Positions 32,968-36,312 of a DNA stretch of 36,312 nt are shown here, one piece after another. The stretch comes from DATLAN01 sp035527455. GTDB taxonomy: Bacteria > Planctomycetota > Planctomycetia > Pirellulales > Thermoguttaceae. The stretch's first letter is position 1, and each line of letters opens with the position of its first letter. The position numbers and the translations under genes are program-made. The notes under the pieces were generated by a model. It did no database searches. It was not told the DNA's origin and worked only from the letters and a program-made list of their open reading frames with translations. The stretch spans positions 1 through 36,312 of the forward strand of contig DATLAN010000261.1 in assembly GCA_035527455.1 (NCBI GenBank), given 5' to 3'.

Positions 32968-32982
32968 CATGTCCCGGACATG
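32968..32982. promoter_or_regulatory. Palindromic enhancer-like site upstream of the groEL2 promoter
   Basis: CATGTCC-C-GGACATG is a perfect 7-bp palindrome. Its near edge lies 88 bp from the -24 box, the same edge distance as the flgF site. On each strand the half-site extends to CCGGACATG or CGGGACATG, close to the flgF half-sites CGGGACATG and CGGAACATG. Confidence 0.55.
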
Positions 32983-33568
32983 CCATTTTGGCAGCCACGT
33001 AGGTCAGGGCTCGCCCTGACGGATTCCCCTCCCGACTGGCCGGGCCGTTTTTTTCCCGGTTCGGCGGCCCGAGGGCAACAATCCCCGTTCGGCTCGGCCG
33101 CGGCGAGCCTCGCAAGTCGTTGCGGATAAGGCAGTTATGCGATCCGGCGCCGATGCGATACCTGGCTCGAACCCCATTGTTTCCCGCCCCACGCCACCGT
33201 GCTGTACGGACCAGGCCCGGACGAGTTCTTCGTAACCCATTGTACTGCAACGGGTTAGACCGTTTTTCCGCCCCTTGACATGAGGCGTTCGGTCAGGTCC
33301 CATGGGCGGTTGTTGCGTTGGTGCAAGACATTTTGCAGCAACGACTTACGACATTGTTTTCCGATTTTTGCCGATTTCGCTCGTCCGGAAGCAACAATTC
33401 CCAGCCCGCCGCGCGGCGCGTATCCGCCGTCATCCCGCGATCGAATTGCCAAAGAGCCCGCCCGCACCGAGGTGCCACGGATGTACACCTATCTCTTTGT
33501 ACACTATCCCCGTCCGGAAGTCAAGCTCCTTCCTTGGCCACCGGCACCGCTCCAGTTGGACCCCAACG
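32983..33568. other. Stretch without a convincing gene upstream of groEL2
   Basis: Frames of 78-145 codons exist on both strands but are Arg/Pro/Ser-rich, overlap each other and match nothing I recognise. A minus-strand ATG at 33241 in a TACAATGGG context opens a 78-codon frame (MGYEELVRAWSVQHGG), the least unlikely candidate. A locally AT-richer patch lies at about 33330-33380. No RNA gene was found. Confidence 0.4.
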
Positions 33569-33808
33569 GGGCCGAATGCCCCACGGGCTCGCACACCCCA
33601 ACGGGGTCGAACATCATAGCCCAGGGTCAGCGAAGCGGCGCAGCCGCGAAGCGCCACCCTGGGTTGCGTGGCCGAGAGAAAACGTCAACCCCGAAGGGGG
33701 TTGCACTCTCTGAATAACGAATATCGAACAAGGAATCTCGAAGTGTGAAGTGGAAGAATCGCCAAACCGGGCATCCTTCGCAGTTCGAGATTCCCTGTTC
33801 GATATTCG
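33569..33808. repeat. Mosaic of dispersed palindromic repeats
   Basis: In order: two CCCCAACGGGG-type units at about 33570 and 33597; CCCAGGGT (33620-33627) with its inverse ACCCTGGG (33656-33663), enclosing a GC-rich inner hairpin; CAACCCC-GAAG-GGGGTTG (33686-33703); and a 25-bp inverted repeat with one mismatch (33718-33742 and 33784-33808, core CGAATATCGAACA). I recognise the first and last as planctomycete repeat types that are often mistranslated as short proteins. Confidence 0.7.
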
Positions 33809-33961
33809 ATATTCCGTCCCCCTTGCCGGAGGCCGTTCGAGAGCCGAAAACCCGCAAGCAGTGCCGTCGTCGCGAGGGTATCGACGTCTTCCACGGCAAC
33901 CAGTGCCACGCCCACCCGGAACCCGCCGCCAAGCACGCGCACCGGCGTCCTGTATTACGAA

Positions 33962-35878
33962 CTACGTGTGATTGTCGAATAGTTTCATCTGTTTACCGCG
34001 TTCAAACAGTTCCATTCCAGAAACACTGTCGTATCTCTCACGGAGTCTCTTGTCGAGACTAAACAGCCGTTTCCTCGCCGTATCGACCAACTGAGAGTAG
34101 GTCGTAGTGAATACATGCCCGCGATTATCAAGGTCCTGTTTCACGGTAACCTTGCCCGCAATACTTTCCCCCACAACGAATGCCGTGATGAATGGTTTCG
34201 ATGTCAGTTCCTTACAATTAAGGAAGTCTTCGACATAGCCAACCGCTTGATTGCGGTGCTCCCTGAGGAGTTTTGCGTCACCTTTCTTCAATTCAACGAT
34301 TAGGATCCGGTCTACTCCTACCAAGTCGGTTTCTCGATCAGTAGACTCTGTACCTGTCACGGAAACAGAGGAATCAGGCCGCATGATCAAATCGGGGCGT
34401 TTCTTTTCGTTGAGGAAGGATACTTTCGACCCATCCACCTTGAATAGTTTTTTTGCAACCGTATGCAGTTGCCTGTTGGAAGCATATTCTGGCGAATCGA
34501 ATTCCGGGCCGAATAGCCAGCGTGCTTCCGTAACCAGTGGATGAAGTACGTGCAATTCATCGACTTCCGGATCGCCAGACAGCTTGGAGATGGCCTCAAC
34601 AATGGACAATCGGCGGTCGATCTCATCCAGCACGAGAAGAGCGTCTTTGATCGTCCACTCGCCCAGAAGACGGTTCAATCCGTCCACATCCTCCTCCGAA
34701 AACGCGGCCAACTTCCTCAGCAACTCCTTCCCGCCGCGTGTCTGCTCCAGGTTGATTACCGCTTCAACAGCAATACCTACAGTCTCGGGTGTAGCCGTGG
34801 GATGTGCAGTGACGACATGCTCCACGGTTTCATCCACTTCGTATTTGCCCAAGGGCGACAGAGAGGCATATCGGTCGTGATAGTCCTTTCGGACTTGTGC
34901 CTTTGTCTCGTCGAGATTCTCCTTCGCAATCTTGCCAAATGCCCCTTGGATGTACTTGCCGAGATCTGAGTACACACGCTGCATCACAGCGGTGTCTTTG
35001 AAGCCGGTCCAGTCTTCGTTGATCTGGTCGGCCAGGTCGGACGTCTTGATGACAAATGTGTAGCGTTTTGCGAATCGAGTCCGTCCGTCAATGACAGTCT
35101 CTTTTCCCAGCATCCACGACGGTTCGCCGACGAGTCGGCTCGCCTGCCAGAAAGCAACCCCTTGATAGATCGTGGACCGGGCCGCCTTCTGCGTGTCCAC
35201 AAAGCACACATCGAAATTCTTGCCGTTGACTTGGACCGTGCCCGAATCAACAAGCCCCGACAAGTCTTCCAAGCGAAGGTCTTTCCCGTTCACTCGAACA
35301 AGAAACTGCGGATCGTGAAGGAATCTCGCAGATACGACGTCCCTTATTCTGTCCGGGTCTGGCAAATGCCGCGCAACGGTCACTTCAAGCCGTGTTCCAT
35401 GTCCGTTGCCTGTTGAGGAACTCTCCTCTTTGAGGACAAACGGTTGTTCCCGGCTGTGGGTAGTGATTGTGAATCGCCACTCCTCTCCCTCGGCGCGGGT
35501 GATGACCTGATACTCGTCGTTAAAACACAATAGACCATGCCTTCCGACTCCGTTGCGTCCATACGCAAGACGAGCACCGGTTCGTCCTTTCGGAAACTCC
35601 ACCTTAGTTCCTTGATGCTTTGCGCGGTTGTATCCCAGCTTCATCCACCGGGAGTGGAACTGCTCCTGAGTCAATCCAGTCCCGTCGTCCTCGATGACCA
35701 GCAGTTCGCCTTTAGCATCTGGAATCCGAATAATTACCGTTGATGCACCTGCATCCCATGCATTCGCTACAAGCTCAGTGAAAGCAACATCCGGGGAATG
35801 GCCCAACGGTCCGAGGGTCCGTATCAAGTAATCGTCTTCAAAAAGTGACCCCTGCACAAAGGTCTCGTCGAGAACCAT
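33962..35878 (-). CDS. GHKL (MutL/MORC/Hsp90-like) ATPase fused to a PD-(D/E)XK-type nuclease domain
   Basis: 638 residues from the ATG at 35878, chosen because GGGAGG lies 8 bp upstream; an ATG at 35896 would contain that site. The N-terminal GHKL ATPase has E35, N39 and D42 in FTELVANAWDAGA, D65 in IEDDGTGL, and a glycine loop GRNGVGRHGL (107-116). The middle (about 200-440) is helical and unassigned. The C-terminal region has RPDLIMRPD (D496), ILIVELKKGD (E529, K531) and QAVGYVEDF (Q544, Y548), the order of a PD-(D/E)XK nuclease with a QxxxY motif, as in DUF4263/Shedu-like proteins. Base composition is less GC-rich than in neighbours and the gene stands alone among repeats, suggesting transfer. 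A defence role is inference; a DNA-repair role is the alternative. Confidence 0.75.
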   Translation of the reverse strand: MVLDETFVQGSLFEDDYLIRTLGPLGHSPDVAFTELVANAWDAGASTVIIRIPDAKGELLVIEDDGTGLTQEQFHSRWMKLGYNRAKHQGTKVEFPKGRTGARLAYGRNGVGRHGLLCFNDEYQVITRAEGEEWRFTITTHSREQPFVLKEESSSTGNGHGTRLEVTVARHLPDPDRIRDVVSARFLHDPQFLVRVNGKDLRLEDLSGLVDSGTVQVNGKNFDVCFVDTQKAARSTIYQGVAFWQASRLVGEPSWMLGKETVIDGRTRFAKRYTFVIKTSDLADQINEDWTGFKDTAVMQRVYSDLGKYIQGAFGKIAKENLDETKAQVRKDYHDRYASLSPLGKYEVDETVEHVVTAHPTATPETVGIAVEAVINLEQTRGGKELLRKLAAFSEEDVDGLNRLLGEWTIKDALLVLDEIDRRLSIVEAISKLSGDPEVDELHVLHPLVTEARWLFGPEFDSPEYASNRQLHTVAKKLFKVDGSKVSFLNEKKRPDLIMRPDSSVSVTGTESTDRETDLVGVDRILIVELKKGDAKLLREHRNQAVGYVEDFLNCKELTSKPFITAFVVGESIAGKVTVKQDLDNRGHVFTTTYSQLVDTARKRLFSLDKRLRERYDSVSGMELFERGKQMKLFDNHT

Positions 35879-35893
35879 GTCACTGACCTCCCT

Positions 35894-35910
35894 CATACGA
35901 GTGTCGTATG
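35894..35910. promoter_or_regulatory. Operator-like palindrome before the ATPase-nuclease gene
   Basis: CATACGA-GTG-TCGTATG is a perfect 7-bp inverted repeat with a 3-bp spacer. It ends about 3 bp from the Shine-Dalgarno and 16 bp from the start codon. This position suits a repressor site or a transcript hairpin that masks the ribosome site. Confidence 0.5.
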
Positions 35911-36014
35911 CGCACGACGTTTCGGAGCTGTACCAGCACCTCTTACGACGTCATCGCCCCGATTCGCGGGCAATCGAGGCCACCCTTCGTTTCGTTCAAA
36001 GTGCTGAATTTCGG

Positions 36015-36035
36015 GGACATGTGCGGGACACGTCC
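36015..36035. repeat. Imperfect palindrome GGACATGT / ACACGTCC
   Basis: GGACATGT-GCGGG-ACACGTCC pairs with one G-T wobble or mismatch. The surrounding sequence resembles a dispersed planctomycete repeat. No sigma-54 promoter lies at the matching distance. Confidence 0.45.
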
Positions 36036-36161
36036 TCAATTTGGCTGTTTGGGTAATTTGGCCGGTCGGCCCGGTTTTCTGGGGCGGAGCGGGCGACCGG
36101 CGGCTTGCTCCAAGCGTTCGACGAACGCGGCGCGGGCAGCACCCTCGATCTTGTGGAGGAG

Positions 36162-36191
36162 ATCATACCACGCCGTTCGACGCACTGGCAA
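36162..36191 (-). promoter_or_regulatory. Sigma-70-type promoter reading toward the ATPase-nuclease gene
   Basis: On the minus strand TTGCCA and TATGAT are separated by 18 bp, with one mismatch in each box. If used, it would give the ATPase-nuclease gene a leader of about 275 nt that includes the two palindromes at 36015 and 35894. The remaining bases to the window end hold no recognisable gene. Confidence 0.5.
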
Positions 36192-36312
36192 GATCGCCGG
36201 TGTTGCCGGGCGACAAGAGGAATTCCGAACGCCCGCCCGATCGGCACGCCGAGGCGTTTGACGCCATGCCCGCGCGGGTGGGACACGGCGGCGGTTTTTT
36301 GAGCGGGCCTTC

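Noticed and set aside
33155..33175. GGGGTTCGAGCC on the minus strand, resembling a tRNA T-loop
   Set aside because: The flanks do not form a T-stem, and no acceptor or anticodon arm could be built around it.
33004..33303. Minus-strand 99-codon frame upstream of groEL2 (inner start MGYEELVRAWS at 33241)
   Set aside because: No ribosome site, Arg/Gly-rich, overlaps other frames and matches no family I know. A TACAAT overlaps the ATG, but no -35 box is present.
33280..33717. Plus-strand 145-codon frame
   Set aside because: Its second half is the translation of palindromic repeats, a known source of false gene calls in planctomycetes.
36015..36035. GGGGACATG half-site similar to the sigma-54 enhancer palindromes
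   Set aside because: No -24/-12 box lies at the right distance, and the sequence looks like part of a dispersed repeat.

Overview
The window looks like a planctomycete chromosome, probably a Pirellulales relative. The DNA is GC-rich. It carries several families of short palindromic intergenic repeats that I associate with that phylum, a flagellar cluster of planctomycete style, and two GroEL genes. No rRNA, tRNA, CRISPR array or intact transposase gene was seen.

Layout. (1) 1-2.3 kb, plus strand: a 5'-truncated membrane HD-GYP c-di-GMP phosphodiesterase, then a membrane HD-GYP relative that has lost its metal ligands. (2) 2.4-5.9 kb, minus: a soluble multi-PAS/GAF histidine kinase overlapping a receiver-only response regulator. 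(3) 6.0-16.5 kb, minus: a nine-gene flagellar run, flgF-flgG-flgA-flgH-flgI-flgJ-flgN-flgK-flgL, covering rod, P and L rings, an export chaperone and hook-filament junction. It is preceded by a perfect -24/-12 sigma-54 promoter and an upstream palindrome. (4) 16.9-23.2 kb, plus: csrA, fliC (sigma-28-type promoter and a long leader with GGA motifs), fliD and fliS. (5) 23.6-26.7 kb: a PAP2-family protein, a Tat-signal TIM-barrel protein, a small SHOCT-like protein and an FmdB-type zinc ribbon, separated by repeats. (6) 27.0-32.7 kb, minus: a chaperone locus groEL2-groES-groEL1, a terminator, then dnaJ-grpE. groEL2 has its own perfect sigma-54 promoter. (7) 33-36 kb: a repeat-rich stretch and a lone GHKL ATPase fused to a PD-(D/E)XK-type nuclease domain, a plausible horizontally acquired defence gene.

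How the genes fit together. FlgK, FlgL, FliC and FliD all carry copies of a related 'flagellin IN' type module, and FlgL and FliC also share a second module. The outer flagellum therefore seems to be built from one pool of surface domains, and FlgL (996 aa) and FliD (929 aa) are two to three times the usual length. CsrA next to fliC suggests translational control of flagellin. The sigma-54 promoters of flgF and groEL2 each have a palindrome starting 88 bp upstream of the -24 box, built from similar GG(A/G)ACATG half-sites. This suggests one enhancer-binding protein controls flagellar rod/ring/junction genes and a chaperonin.

The most interesting items are the shared axial-protein modules, the possible sigma-54 link between flagellum and chaperonin, the ATPase-nuclease with its operator-like palindrome, and a palindromic repeat that has become the 3' end of flgA. 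All functional calls rest on reading motifs by eye; no database search was run.
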